Source of the DNA: Ruminococcus sp.
GTDB taxonomy: Bacteria; Bacillota; Clostridia; Oscillospirales; Ruminococcaceae
NCBI GenBank assembly: GCA_017462565.1
Contig: JAFTQW010000023.1
Coordinates: 1 to 39,437, forward strand
Direction of reading: 5' to 3'
DNA: 39,437 bases
The position numbers and the translations under genes are program-made. Shown here one piece after another: positions 23,149 to 32,080 of the stretch (position 1 is its first letter; every line of letters starts with the position of its first letter). The notes under the pieces are model-generated. The model ran no database searches. It was not told the origin of the DNA and worked only from the letters and a program-made list of their open reading frames with translations.

Positions 23149-23428
23149 TCATTACATAAACAACTTTACCATATTTATCAGAAATAGTAAGACAGTCATA
23201 TGCTTCAGGCCATAGTTTTTTTGTTTTTAACGAAATGACGTCAATATACCATACTGGTTCATTTACTACATATGAATTTGCATCATATATAATATTTGTT
23301 TTATTTATCTCATATTCTTCTGTTTTGCCTTCAACATAGTTTTCAGCAATTCTTATTATATCACTTTTTTTGAGATTTGTTGTAAAATTAACTTCATCAA
23401 GTTTTAGTAGTTTCTTCATTATATTCAT
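23117..23428 (-). CDS. Small protein, candidate immunity to the metallopeptidase tip
   Basis: 103 residues (MNIMKKLLKLDEVNFTTNLK... ...GIVVEKY). The middle EPVWYIDVISLKTKK and the end DKYGKVVYVMNDHG suggest a small alpha+beta fold. It is not a family I can name. It starts within the stop of the metallopeptidase-like gene (4-base overlap), the usual toxin-then-immunity coupling. Confidence 0.5.
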   Translation of the reverse strand: MNIMKKLLKLDEVNFTTNLKKSDIIRIAENYVEGKTEEYEINKTNIIYDANSYVVNEPVWYIDVISLKTKKLWPEAYDCLTISDKYGKVVYVMNDHGIVVEKY

Positions 23429-23697
23429 TTCAACAACCTTTCAATATAGTTAATGGCTCCTTGTAATTCTGCTTCATTAAACAAATAACTATTTCCCATA
23501 ATTCTATTGAAAACATAATTCTCCCTTGTCAATGACCCTAAACCTATATAACTTTCCTTACCAATTTTAAGATATTGTTCTGCATGATATACTTCATGAT
23601 ACAAATCAATCAAACCAGGTTTTTTCTTAAAATCCAATGCTTGATCTTTCAATTTTTTTGTTGGTCTAACTAATTTCATCACTGTTTTATCCTCCAT
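23425..23697 (-). CDS. Zincin-like metallopeptidase toxin domain, orphan
   Basis: 90 residues. LYHEVYHAEQYLKIGK gives an HExxHxxQ-like zinc site, and GSLTRENYVFNRIMG and FNEAEL follow, as in the Tox-MPTase tips of polymorphic toxins. The N-terminal delivery domains are missing. GGAGG lies within codons 2-3 of the ATG at 23697, so the real start may be GTG 23682 or ATG 23679. It is first in a minus-strand group with a consensus promoter. Confidence 0.55.
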   Translation of the reverse strand: MEDKTVMKLVRPTKKLKDQALDFKKKPGLIDLYHEVYHAEQYLKIGKESYIGLGSLTRENYVFNRIMGNSYLFNEAELQGAINYIERLLK

Positions 23698-23720
23698 AAA
23701 TACCGATTTATCTTACTAAA

Positions 23721-23749
23721 ATTATATCACGGCAGCAGCAATATGTCAA
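23721..23749 (-). promoter_or_regulatory. Promoter of the toxin/immunity cluster
   Basis: Minus strand TTGACA (23749-23744), 17-base spacer, TATAAT (23726-23721): full consensus. Confidence 0.85.
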
Positions 23750-23751
23750 TA

Positions 23752-23796
23752 AAAAATACCATAGTACTTCCGACTATAAAATCAGAAATACTATGG
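23752..23796 (-). terminator. Terminator of the yunB unit
   Basis: Minus strand CCATAGTA (23796-23789) pairs with TACTATGG (23766-23759), followed by TATTTTTT. Its T run nearly touches the -35 of the next promoter. Confidence 0.75.
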
Positions 23797-23837
23797 CTTG
23801 AAATTCCTCATGAGTGCCACACTGAGGAGGCAGCTTT

Positions 23838-24488
23838 TTATCCTGCAAAAGCCATTCTGCTGTATTCGGGAACATCTCCTATAAGAACGTTTTCCGCAAG
23901 AAGAAACTCAAAGCTCACTTCGGTCTCAAATGAATAAATTGGCAGAGATGATTCTATTTCCGCTGTTACTACAGCAGAGATGCGATGTTTTGTCTGATTA
24001 ATTCCGGCGGATTCAAAGCAGCTTTTCAGCTCGACAGAAGCTTTCTCTGCCGGACAGATTCTTATGCGTATATACGGTCCCTTTCCGGCAAGCATATACG
24101 ATCCTGTAAGCGAACCAAGAGGAATTTTTGAATAAGTCTCAGAAGCAGAACTGAATTTTCGGTTTATCATAAGCGTTAATCCGGACTGTACTTTATTTAT
24201 ATTATATGGTATAGCCTCAACAGAAACGACATTGCCGTTTTCGTCATAAAGCACAGCGGCAAAATCTTCATAAGAAAAACGATTTTCTTCAAGATATTCA
24301 AGAACCGCTTCTGAAATGATCTCGCTTGCTGAGCTTTTTGCATAATGCTCCGCCTGCATTGCGGCAACCGGTCGGACTGCTTTATCTGTTTTAATAATTG
24401 AAAAAATCAGAAGCAGAATTATTATAATAAGAATAATTGCACCGAGTATCGGACGCCGGTTTGATCTGCCGTGTTTTTTTCTTCTCAT
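23838..24488 (-). CDS. yunB: Sporulation protein YunB
   Basis: 216 residues with one N-terminal membrane anchor after a basic lead (MRRKKHGRSNRRP, then IIIILLLIFSII). The YunB body follows: EHYAKSSASEIISEAVLEYL, VSVEAIPYNINKVQSGLTL, IPLGSLTGSYMLAGKGP, and the end GDVPEYSRMAF. In Bacillus YunB is made in the mother cell under sigma-E and is needed for proper spore formation; its molecular job is not known. It lies 25 bases after the stop of the cysteine-rich gene upstream, so the two are one operon. Confidence 0.85.
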   Translation of the reverse strand: MRRKKHGRSNRRPILGAIILIIIILLLIFSIIKTDKAVRPVAAMQAEHYAKSSASEIISEAVLEYLEENRFSYEDFAAVLYDENGNVVSVEAIPYNINKVQSGLTLMINRKFSSASETYSKIPLGSLTGSYMLAGKGPYIRIRICPAEKASVELKSCFESAGINQTKHRISAVVTAEIESSLPIYSFETEVSFEFLLAENVLIGDVPEYSRMAFAG

Positions 24489-24513
24489 TACAGAGATACC
24501 GATAAAACTGAGA

Positions 24514-25254
24514 TCAACTCATGTCGGAAGCCGTATTATCACATTCCTCTTCACAGCTGCAGAGCGACTGCGGAGAAAATTCCTCTTCAGGAAATTTGAG
24601 CTTTTCAAATACTTCGCAGGGGGAATCGGATTCATTGCAGCATTGCTTATGCGGGATAGTATAATCAAGGGTTGGAACCATTATCGTAACCGGACGTGAA
24701 AGCTCGATAACAGAAAAAAGTCCGAGAGTAACAGTAATTTGCGGCGTTGAATTCTGATCGTTAATATTAGAAGAATTTCTGCATATATTCGTTTCAAGGA
24801 TAACGGGTTCAAGAACTGAAACGCTTGCAGTCGGAGGATTGCCAGCCCGGCATGGTGTATTATTTGTCAATGAACAACAGGTTTCAGAATCAGTAAATGT
24901 TTTCACAGATGATTCGCTTCCATAAAGTATGCAGTTTTTTGAAGCATAAGCTGTTCCCTGAAGAATGATAGGAGCACATTTTGAATTTTCATAGCCAAGA
25001 ATTTCAAGGCAGAATGTAAATGTAATGTCGATTGAATAAAATCCCTTGTTGAACGGAACAGGTTCAACGCTTATACTTACGTTTTCAACGGATGCGGCAC
25101 GGCTTCGTACTATGTTTATATTGGATGAAATAGCTCCTGAGCAGATAGTTACCGGAATTTCGGCAAGACAATCTTTATCGCTGCAGCTGTCAAACACCCT
25201 GTTCACTCTTACAGGCACTCCCTCACAGGAAGAATTAAAATTAAAATCGCTCAT
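24514..25254 (-). CDS. Conserved clostridial cysteine-rich protein, probably spore-related
   Basis: 246 residues, cytoplasmic (no signal). The opening VRVNRVFDSCSDKDCLAEIP and VEPVPFNKGFYSIDITFTFC match a conserved clostridial protein usually left hypothetical. About 20 cysteines, many in the C-terminal third (CCNESDSPC, LCSCEEECD), suggest cross-linking or metal binding as in coat layers. AGGAGG precedes the ATG. Pairing with yunB supports a spore role; direct evidence is lacking. Confidence 0.7.
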   Translation of the reverse strand: MSDFNFNSSCEGVPVRVNRVFDSCSDKDCLAEIPVTICSGAISSNINIVRSRAASVENVSISVEPVPFNKGFYSIDITFTFCLEILGYENSKCAPIILQGTAYASKNCILYGSESSVKTFTDSETCCSLTNNTPCRAGNPPTASVSVLEPVILETNICRNSSNINDQNSTPQITVTLGLFSVIELSRPVTIMVPTLDYTIPHKQCCNESDSPCEVFEKLKFPEEEFSPQSLCSCEEECDNTASDMS

Positions 25255-25469
25255 AATGACCTCCTTTTAATTATTGCTCCTCCAACTAAATATTGCCGGC
25301 AATTTCTGTCAAAAATACAAAAATCTCTGTGTTGCAGATTTTGACATATGATAGTATGAAAGCTTTGATATTTCGCATTTTTGTCTGCGCCCTTTAGCAA
25401 GCTTTAATTTATAGAACAATATCATCATTGTATTATATTCAAAGTTACGCTGTAATGTGACTTTTTATG

Positions 25470-25498
25470 TAGACAAAAAGGAAAAAATGTGATATAAT
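25470..25498 (+). promoter_or_regulatory. Promoter of the TetM-like/NYN gene
   Basis: TAGACA at 25470-25475, 17-base spacer, TATAAT at 25493-25498. Start near 25505, so the RNA begins almost exactly at the hairpin below. Confidence 0.75.
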
Positions 25499-25506
25499 TA
25501 AAGTAT

Positions 25507-25577
25507 CACTGATTAAACCTTGTGCGAAAGATGCAGGATGATTCCGTGAAAAGCAGTAAAGCGGAATTTAATCAGTG
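25507..25577 (+). ncRNA. Structured 5' leader of the TetM-like/NYN mRNA
   Basis: A perfect 11-bp outer stem, CACTGATTAAA (25507-25517) with TTTAATCAGTG (25567-25577). It encloses two smaller hairpins: TGC-GAAAGAT-GCA, and TTCCG with CGGAA. The result is a compact three-way junction at the very 5' end of the mRNA. I do not recognise it as a known riboswitch class. It may be an mRNA stabiliser or a sensor. Confidence 0.5.
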
Positions 25578-25617
25578 ATTCTTTGAGTTAACAAATAATT
25601 ATTGGAGTTATTTTTCT

Positions 25618-28188
25618 ATGAAAAAAATTACAATTGGAATTACTGCTCATGTCGATTCCGGAAAAACTACTCTTGCAGAAGCCATGCTTTATAAAAGCGG
25701 AAAAATTCGTCGGCTCGGAAGAGTAGATAATGGAAATTCTGCGCTTGATACCGACACGATTGAACGTGACCGTGGAATTACTATCTTTGCGCATCAGGCT
25801 GAATTTTCAAGCGGCGATACTAATTTTTTTCTGCTTGATACTCCGGGACATATTGATTTTTCCGCTGAAACCGAAAGAACTATGCGTGTTCTTGACTACG
25901 CTGTTCTTGTTATCAGCGGAACCGACGGAGTTCAGAGTCATACGCTTACTCTATGGAAGCTTCTTCAAAGATATGAGATTCCTGTTTTTATTTTCGTGAA
26001 TAAAATGGATCTTATCGGAGCGGAACAAAGTGCGGTTTTGTCAGATCTTCAGAAAAGATTATCTGTATCATGCGTCGATTTTTCAGAGAGTGATGAGCTT
26101 GTTTACGAAAATTCAGCAGCTTGCAGTGAAGAGCTTATGGAAAAATATCTCAGCGAAGCCGGGATAAATGATGAAGATATAATTGCTGCCATTTCAGACA
26201 GACAGCTTTTTCCGTGCTTTTTTGGTTCAGCGTTAAAAATGAACGGTGTGGACGAATTTGTGAAGGGGCTTGATCGTTTTACTGCTGAACCATTAAGAGA
26301 TAAGGCGTTCGGAGCAATGGTGTATAAAATATCCTACGACGCAAAGGGAAGCCGTCTTACTCACATGAAAATAACCGGCGGCGAGCTGAGAATGCGTGAG
26401 GAAATAAATTACAAAAATTCCGACGGTGAAGATGTTTCCGGAAAAATAAGTTCAATCAGATTTTATTCCGGCGATAAATTCCGCAATGCGGAAATTGCCG
26501 AAGCGGGCGATATCTGTGCTGTTACCGGATTGCAGTTTACTTATGCCGGACAGGGGATAGGTTATGTAAAAAACTGCGAAAGAACTTATTTAGAGCCTGT
26601 TATGACATATAAACTTTTACTTCCGGAAAATGTGAACGTATACGATGCCCTTAAAGATATGCGAAAGCTTGAAGATGAAGATCCCCAGCTTCATATTGTT
26701 TGGAATGAAGAACTTCATGAAATACATATTCAGCTTATGGGAGCGGTTCAGCTTGAGGTGATTACACAGATAACGGAACAGCGATTCGGATATAAGGTTC
26801 AATTCACAGACGGTGCGGTCGCCTATAGAGAGACTATCCGTAATAAAACAGAGGGAGTTGGTCATTATGAGCCGCTTCGCCATTATGCGGAAGTTCATCT
26901 GCTCCTTGAACCGCTTGAACGTGGAAAAGGATTACAGTTTGCATCATCATGTTCGGAGGATATGCTCGACAGAAACTGGCAGAGACTTATTCTGACTCAT
27001 CTTGAAGAAAAAGAACATAAAGGAGTTCTTACTGGTTCATCAATTACGGATATGAAAATAACTCTTGCCGCAGGAAAAGCTCATATAAAGCATACTGAGG
27101 GAGGAGATTTCAGACAGGCTACGTACAGAGCTGTTCGTCAGGGATTAAGAAAAGCTGAAAGTGTTCTTTTAGAGCCTTATTATGACTACGAACTGGAAGT
27201 TCCGTCAGAATACGTCGGACGAGCTATTTCAGATTTGCAGCATATGTCGGCAGAATTTAATGCTCCGGAATCACTTGGCGACACTTCTGTAATAACCGGA
27301 TGCGCTCCGGTCTCAGAGCTTAACGGTTATCAATCGGAGATAATCAGTTACACAAGGGGCAGGGGAAGACTGAGCTGTACTGTAAGCGGATATCGTGAAT
27401 GTCATAACGCTGATAAAATAATTGAAAGCATAGGCTATGACTGCGACAGCGATGTTGAAAACAGCGCAGATTCCATTTTCTGTTCGCACGGAGCAGGATA
27501 TATCGTGAAATGGAATGAAACGGAAAAACATATGCACATTCCGTCATGTATTGAAAAAAATAGTGACGATGAAGAATCCGACCGTAATAAAGCCAGAAAA
27601 TATGTTGAATATGCAGTTTCCGATAAAGAGCTTATGGAGATTTTCGAGCGGACTTACGGTAAGCTGAAAACTGATCCCAGAAGAGCGTTCAAAAAAAGTA
27701 AAACTGTGATCGCTGATAATAAGCAGGTTAAGCTTCCGAAATACAGCGGTCCGGATTATCTTCTTGTTGACGGGTATAATATTATTTTTGCATGGGAAGA
27801 ATTGAAAAAAATCGCCGAAGAAAATCTGGATGCTGCTCGTGGAGAGCTTATTAATATGATGTGCAATTATCAGGGATTTGCAGGATGCGAGCTGATACTT
27901 GTTTTTGACGCTTATAAAGTTAAGGGAAAATTTCGTGAAATTGAAAAATACCTGAACATAAATATAGTTTACACAAAAGAATCCGAAACGGCTGACACTT
28001 ATATAGAAAGAGTTTCTCATGAACTTTCTGAAAATCATCGTGTAAGAGTTGCAACCTCGGACGGCGTCGAACAGATGATAATTCTCGGAAACGGAGCAAT
28101 GAGAATTTCAGCGTCGGAATTTCACGAACGTTATCTGGCTTCGCAAAAAGCGATAAGAGAATATATTTCTTCAATGAAACAGAGCTGA
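25618..28188 (+). CDS. TetM-like ribosomal GTPase fused to Rae1/YacP-like NYN nuclease
   Basis: 856 residues. Residues 1 to about 640 are an EF-G-like GTPase of the ribosomal-protection (TetM/TetP) class: G1 AHVDSGKTT (10-18), RGIT (52-55), DTPGH (74-78), NKMD (128-131), then the usual beta-barrel, domain III and IV (GVGHYEPLRHYAEVHLL) and V. These remove tetracycline from the ribosomal A site or act in translation stress. The last 145 residues are a NYN domain (LLVDGYNIIFAWEEL, LVFDAYKVKG, SETADTYIE, VATSDGVEQ) like YacP/Rae1, a nuclease that in B. subtilis cuts mRNA in the A site. It has its own promoter, leader and terminator. Whether it confers tetracycline resistance is unknown. Confidence 0.9.
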   Translation: MKKITIGITAHVDSGKTTLAEAMLYKSGKIRRLGRVDNGNSALDTDTIERDRGITIFAHQAEFSSGDTNFFLLDTPGHIDFSAETERTMRVLDYAVLVISGTDGVQSHTLTLWKLLQRYEIPVFIFVNKMDLIGAEQSAVLSDLQKRLSVSCVDFSESDELVYENSAACSEELMEKYLSEAGINDEDIIAAISDRQLFPCFFGSALKMNGVDEFVKGLDRFTAEPLRDKAFGAMVYKISYDAKGSRLTHMKITGGELRMREEINYKNSDGEDVSGKISSIRFYSGDKFRNAEIAEAGDICAVTGLQFTYAGQGIGYVKNCERTYLEPVMTYKLLLPENVNVYDALKDMRKLEDEDPQLHIVWNEELHEIHIQLMGAVQLEVITQITEQRFGYKVQFTDGAVAYRETIRNKTEGVGHYEPLRHYAEVHLLLEPLERGKGLQFASSCSEDMLDRNWQRLILTHLEEKEHKGVLTGSSITDMKITLAAGKAHIKHTEGGDFRQATYRAVRQGLRKAESVLLEPYYDYELEVPSEYVGRAISDLQHMSAEFNAPESLGDTSVITGCAPVSELNGYQSEIISYTRGRGRLSCTVSGYRECHNADKIIESIGYDCDSDVENSADSIFCSHGAGYIVKWNETEKHMHIPSCIEKNSDDEESDRNKARKYVEYAVSDKELMEIFERTYGKLKTDPRRAFKKSKTVIADNKQVKLPKYSGPDYLLVDGYNIIFAWEELKKIAEENLDAARGELINMMCNYQGFAGCELILVFDAYKVKGKFREIEKYLNINIVYTKESETADTYIERVSHELSENHRVRVATSDGVEQMIILGNGAMRISASEFHERYLASQKAIREYISSMKQS

Positions 28189-28215
28189 TGATTTATACGT
28201 CAGCTCTGTTTTTAT
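28180..28215. terminator. Terminator between convergent genes
   Basis: CAGAGCTGA (28180-28188, containing the stop codon) pairs with TCAGCTCTG (28200-28208), then TTTTT. It can also act, less well, for the minus-strand lyase gene. Confidence 0.8.
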
Positions 28216-28226
28216 ATATTTGGATT

Positions 28227-31200
28227 TTACTTTTGTTTTTCAGGATCGAGAGTTCCTACAAGGTTCAGACGATATTTCTGAATCATAAGCGCATCTTCGT
28301 TTGTAACGCCGCTTGTACCATGCTCATAAACATCGGCATTAAGCAAACCCCGGTTTGTAATATGCGTTGGATCAGAACCGTTAATGCCATACTTATCAGG
28401 ATTGGAATTTGACTGCATGATAAGAACCGCATCTGACATATCTACTTGATCGTCGCAGTTAGCGTCGCCCCACACTGCTGTTTCAGGAGATGATTCTGTT
28501 GTTGTAGTTGAAGAAGATGTTGTTGAGGTAGTGGTTGTGGTTGTCGAAGTAGTAGTTGTGACTATATCAGCAGCTTTTTCCGTAACAAGAACGGTATAAT
28601 TTACGCAATATGCCGACTGACCGTTTGCTCCGAGAATTATTTTGTCTCCCTTAGCAAAATCCTTTTTATAGAAAGTGAAATCAAAATCGTCGTTATAGCT
28701 TGTTGTCATTTCAGTTTTTTCGTATGAATTCATCCATGACGGGAGCTTTTCAACTCGATTGTCAAGAGCGATATAGACCGTGATATCCTCGGAAGCTGTA
28801 AACGAAGCAGCGTCATTTTCGTAGAATTTTGAATTGCAGGCTGTCAGTATCTGTTCAGCTCCGTTCAGCTCATCCGGCAGGGTTTTGAATGTGAATTCTC
28901 TGTCGCCGAAAAGAAGCGAACCTGCGGCTGCTTTATCTGATAATTTCCAATCGGATGAACGTTCAGTATCGTTTACAATAAGATTGGAAATAAGTCTGCC
29001 GTTAAGCGGAACGGAATCCTTTCCGAAAACAAATCGGTCGATATTAAGAAGATAACCGCTTCCGCCCTTGAAAACAAGATAGATGTCATGCTTGCCTGTA
29101 ATGGTTGGGATATTGAATGAAAGCTCTTCCCAGTTGTTCCACGAGCCGCTGCCGTTAAATTTAATAACAGCGGAGGGCGTATCGGAAATTTTATCCGTAT
29201 AAATTTCTATTTCACTTGCGTTTCCGGTCAAATTAGCGGTAAAGCTTTTAGCTCCGGTTTCAAAATCAACGTTTTTGAAGCAGATGTGATCGCCGTTTTC
29301 AATGTATGCAACATGAGAACCGCCGTCGTCACGATTTTCATTTTTTGTGCCTGATTCGCTGCTGTAATCTTCAGCTTCAAAATTTTCAAAAGCCGATCTT
29401 GCGGGAGCGCCGTTATACTCAACAGGATCTCCGGCAAGCTCGTTAAGATACATTTCAACGTTAGTGTAATCGTCAGCGGAAAGACTTACAATTGAGCCGT
29501 CGGAAGCGTCATTCGGATCAAGACCGTGTTCTTTTTCCCAGGTATCGGGCATACCGTCTTTATCGGTATCTGTGGGAGCTGTTCCGCCCTTGAAATTAGA
29601 ACTGTCAGGATAGCCTCCGGCATCATTCTGGCTGTCGATTATGCCTTTAAGCTTCTGCTTGCTTCCGGTATAGGTATATTGGTTGTTTATAACTTCATTA
29701 TGATAGCGGCTGTCGATATAGTCAAGCTTTGGCACATTTGCGCCTGCACCGGAAGTTGTGTTCGTTACTTTTTTATAAGCTTCTTCTGCGGAATCAAGAG
29801 TTATATAATTTTCAAAGAACGGCGTATCGCTTTTTACATCGTTCACGGTAGAATTTTTTCCTCCTGAAACAGCCTTGCCTTTTGCCCATGCATCATCGGT
29901 TGATTTAAGAATTTGCGTTCCGGCATAGTCTGTCATAATATTGCCGGAAACATACATTTTCTGCATATCGCTTGTATTCAGTTCATTTCCGTCCGTGGAA
30001 ACGATGTGAAGTCCGGAATTTGATTCTGCTCCGGCTTTATAATAGTTATTCACGAAATTCAGTCTGCGAACTCCTCCGTCTGTGGTACGGTCACGCCAAT
30101 TGTAGACAACATTGTTGCTGATATCCAAGGCTCCGCCGTATGTAACGCCGTCGTTTTCCATACCTCCGGCAAGCGACCAGTTTCGTCCTGTGCAGTCGAT
30201 GAGCAGATTATGGTGGAAACTTCCCTTATTTCCGCTGATAGAGGCGGCAAAAGCGTGGGTTTCGGTTCCGGTATGTCCCGAACCGTAATGGACGGAATCA
30301 TGCAGTGATTCGCCGATGATATTCCACTGGAAAGTGATATTGGATGCGCTTCGTGAACTGAATCCCTCGTCGGTAGCCCATGAAATAGAGCAGTGATCGA
30401 CAATTGAATTGTTGCAGCTTGCAAGTCCCATTCCGCCGGTGGATTCACCGTTCATATCTCCGACTCTTACACGAATATCACGGATAACGACATCCTCTGA
30501 ACCCATACCCCCGAAATCATAGTTTGTAAGAGTGATTCCGTCTCCGGGAGCAGTCTGTCCGGCAACGTAAACGTCTCCACCGTCATCCGGTATATAAAGA
30601 GTGCTTTTTAAAGATATGACGCCGCCAACACGGAAAACAACGATTCTCGGACCTTTTTCAACTTCAAGCGCCTGACGGAGCGAGCCTTCGCCGGAATCGT
30701 TCAGATTAGTAACTTCAACTATTCTGCCGCCTCTGCCGCCTCTTGCCCAACGGCCGTAGCCTTCGGCAGTTGGAAAAGCGAGACGATTAAGCTGGAATGA
30801 ATAAACGCTGCCCTTTACAGTTCCGCCGCTTCCGTTTTCATCAACACGCCAATAATACGTCGGAATGGATGAGTAACTGCTGTCGAGATCAAAATGCGGT
30901 TTGGAAACAGTGCCCTTATATTCGGGAGAAGATTTTGTTGCATTGAAAACGCTGTTGTAATCTGTGCCTATATAGACATCGTGGGAAGAAGCTCCCTGAC
31001 CGGCTGTCCATGAAAGACCGTCTTCTATATTCTGATGATTTGACCGGTCGGACGGAGTGATTCTGGAAATTGAAGCAAAAGGACTTGCTCCGTCGATCTC
31101 AAAGCCGTTGAGCCATGCGTTATTTACAGCTGCGTTGCCCTCTCCCTGAATGAGTATAGTGACAGTTTTTCCCGAAACAGCGTCGAATTCGGCGTAGGAC

Positions 31201-31751
31201 ATACCTGCATCGTCGCTGTTTGAAACATTGGTCGGACATTTTATTCCGGTTTGAACTGTTTTTCCGTCAACTGTAAGCTTGAGAGAGCTGTTTGTAACGT
31301 TGTCAATACAGCAGTGCCATCCTGTAAACGAATGCGTACCGGATGAAAGTCCGGAGATTTCAAGTTTAAGGATTCCTCCGTTGTCACCGTCCTTTATCTT
31401 AGCGCCGTCGGCGGTAAGGTAAGGAGTTGTGCCGTCATATTTCTGGAGCTTTTTATTGTTGATAACATCAACACCTTCTCCTGCAGAGCCGCCGTTGCTC
31501 AGCTTGAAGGTTAACCCTCCGGACTTAAATTCGCTTCCGGAATAAAGCCAGTTTTCAGCATTTTTGGAATACAGGGCTTTACGTCCGTCATTTCTGTTAA
31601 TATCGATCCTGATTCTGTTTTGTGAAGCTGCTGCGGATACTGATGCCGGAATCATAGTGATATCCGGTATTTTTAATGATCCTGCCCCTGCACATACAGA
31701 AGCTGCTATAATTGCCGAAGCAATTCTTTTGGAAAGAGTCTTTTTTCTCAT
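28227..31751 (-). CDS. Secreted family 1 pectate lyase with CBM and dockerin
   Basis: 1174 residues. A signal peptide (RKKTLSKRIASAIIAASVCA) comes first, then an N-terminal beta domain (40-220) and a fibronectin-like segment (about 225-325, ending YYWRVDENGSGGTV). A PL1 beta-helix lyase follows (about 330-700): GRWARGGRGGRIVEVTNLND, AGQTAPGDGITL, VDHCSISWATDEGFS, NNVVYNWRDR. After it come a calcium loop (DTDKDGMPDTWEKEHGLDP), a CBM6/35-like sugar-binding module (FEAEDYSSES...), a second domain, a Thr/Ser linker and a C-terminal type I dockerin (GDANCDDQVDMSDAVLIM, then GVTNEDALMIQKYRL). It would cleave pectin outside the cell while docked on a cellulosome scaffold. No operon partners. Confidence 0.92.
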   Translation of the reverse strand: MRKKTLSKRIASAIIAASVCAGAGSLKIPDITMIPASVSAAASQNRIRIDINRNDGRKALYSKNAENWLYSGSEFKSGGLTFKLSNGGSAGEGVDVINNKKLQKYDGTTPYLTADGAKIKDGDNGGILKLEISGLSSGTHSFTGWHCCIDNVTNSSLKLTVDGKTVQTGIKCPTNVSNSDDAGMSYAEFDAVSGKTVTILIQGEGNAAVNNAWLNGFEIDGASPFASISRITPSDRSNHQNIEDGLSWTAGQGASSHDVYIGTDYNSVFNATKSSPEYKGTVSKPHFDLDSSYSSIPTYYWRVDENGSGGTVKGSVYSFQLNRLAFPTAEGYGRWARGGRGGRIVEVTNLNDSGEGSLRQALEVEKGPRIVVFRVGGVISLKSTLYIPDDGGDVYVAGQTAPGDGITLTNYDFGGMGSEDVVIRDIRVRVGDMNGESTGGMGLASCNNSIVDHCSISWATDEGFSSRSASNITFQWNIIGESLHDSVHYGSGHTGTETHAFAASISGNKGSFHHNLLIDCTGRNWSLAGGMENDGVTYGGALDISNNVVYNWRDRTTDGGVRRLNFVNNYYKAGAESNSGLHIVSTDGNELNTSDMQKMYVSGNIMTDYAGTQILKSTDDAWAKGKAVSGGKNSTVNDVKSDTPFFENYITLDSAEEAYKKVTNTTSGAGANVPKLDYIDSRYHNEVINNQYTYTGSKQKLKGIIDSQNDAGGYPDSSNFKGGTAPTDTDKDGMPDTWEKEHGLDPNDASDGSIVSLSADDYTNVEMYLNELAGDPVEYNGAPARSAFENFEAEDYSSESGTKNENRDDGGSHVAYIENGDHICFKNVDFETGAKSFTANLTGNASEIEIYTDKISDTPSAVIKFNGSGSWNNWEELSFNIPTITGKHDIYLVFKGGSGYLLNIDRFVFGKDSVPLNGRLISNLIVNDTERSSDWKLSDKAAAGSLLFGDREFTFKTLPDELNGAEQILTACNSKFYENDAASFTASEDITVYIALDNRVEKLPSWMNSYEKTEMTTSYNDDFDFTFYKKDFAKGDKIILGANGQSAYCVNYTVLVTEKAADIVTTTTSTTTTTTSTTSSSTTTTESSPETAVWGDANCDDQVDMSDAVLIMQSNSNPDKYGINGSDPTHITNRGLLNADVYEHGTSGVTNEDALMIQKYRLNLVGTLDPEKQK

Positions 31752-31966
31752 TTAATTATTCCCCCATAATGATTTGTTGATTATTACTACAAATATTATA
31801 ACACTGCTCCAATTAATAGTCAATATGCAAATATATTCATATTTAATTCATTTATCAGGCTTTAAAACTGCATATTAAGGCAATGGATATGCACTATAAT
31901 ATCCTTTGATATATAAAATAACATTATCGGCTTATGAAATTTTTTCAGAAAAATTTAAAAAAATAG

Positions 31967-31995
31967 TGGAAATTTTTTTGGAGATATGTTATAAT
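31967..31995 (+). promoter_or_regulatory. Promoter of the oad operon
   Basis: TGGAAA at 31967-31972, 17-base spacer, TATAAT at 31990-31995 with a TG extension. AGGAGG at 32068-32073 then serves ATG 32081. Confidence 0.65.
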
Positions 31996-32080
31996 AGAAT
32001 CAAATGTTGTAATTTTTAGGATTTGTCCTTAGTATTTACACGTTTATATTTTATTCAGATATATTTTAGGAGGCTTGTAC

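Noticed and set aside
25255-25400. Sigma-E/K promoter (CATACTAT on the minus strand near 25355) for the spore operon
   Set aside because: The -10-like element exists but no -35 at proper spacing could be matched.
25507-25577. Known riboswitch (c-di-GMP-I, guanidine, THF considered)
   Set aside because: The conserved cores of these classes are absent; only the outline of a junction is shared.
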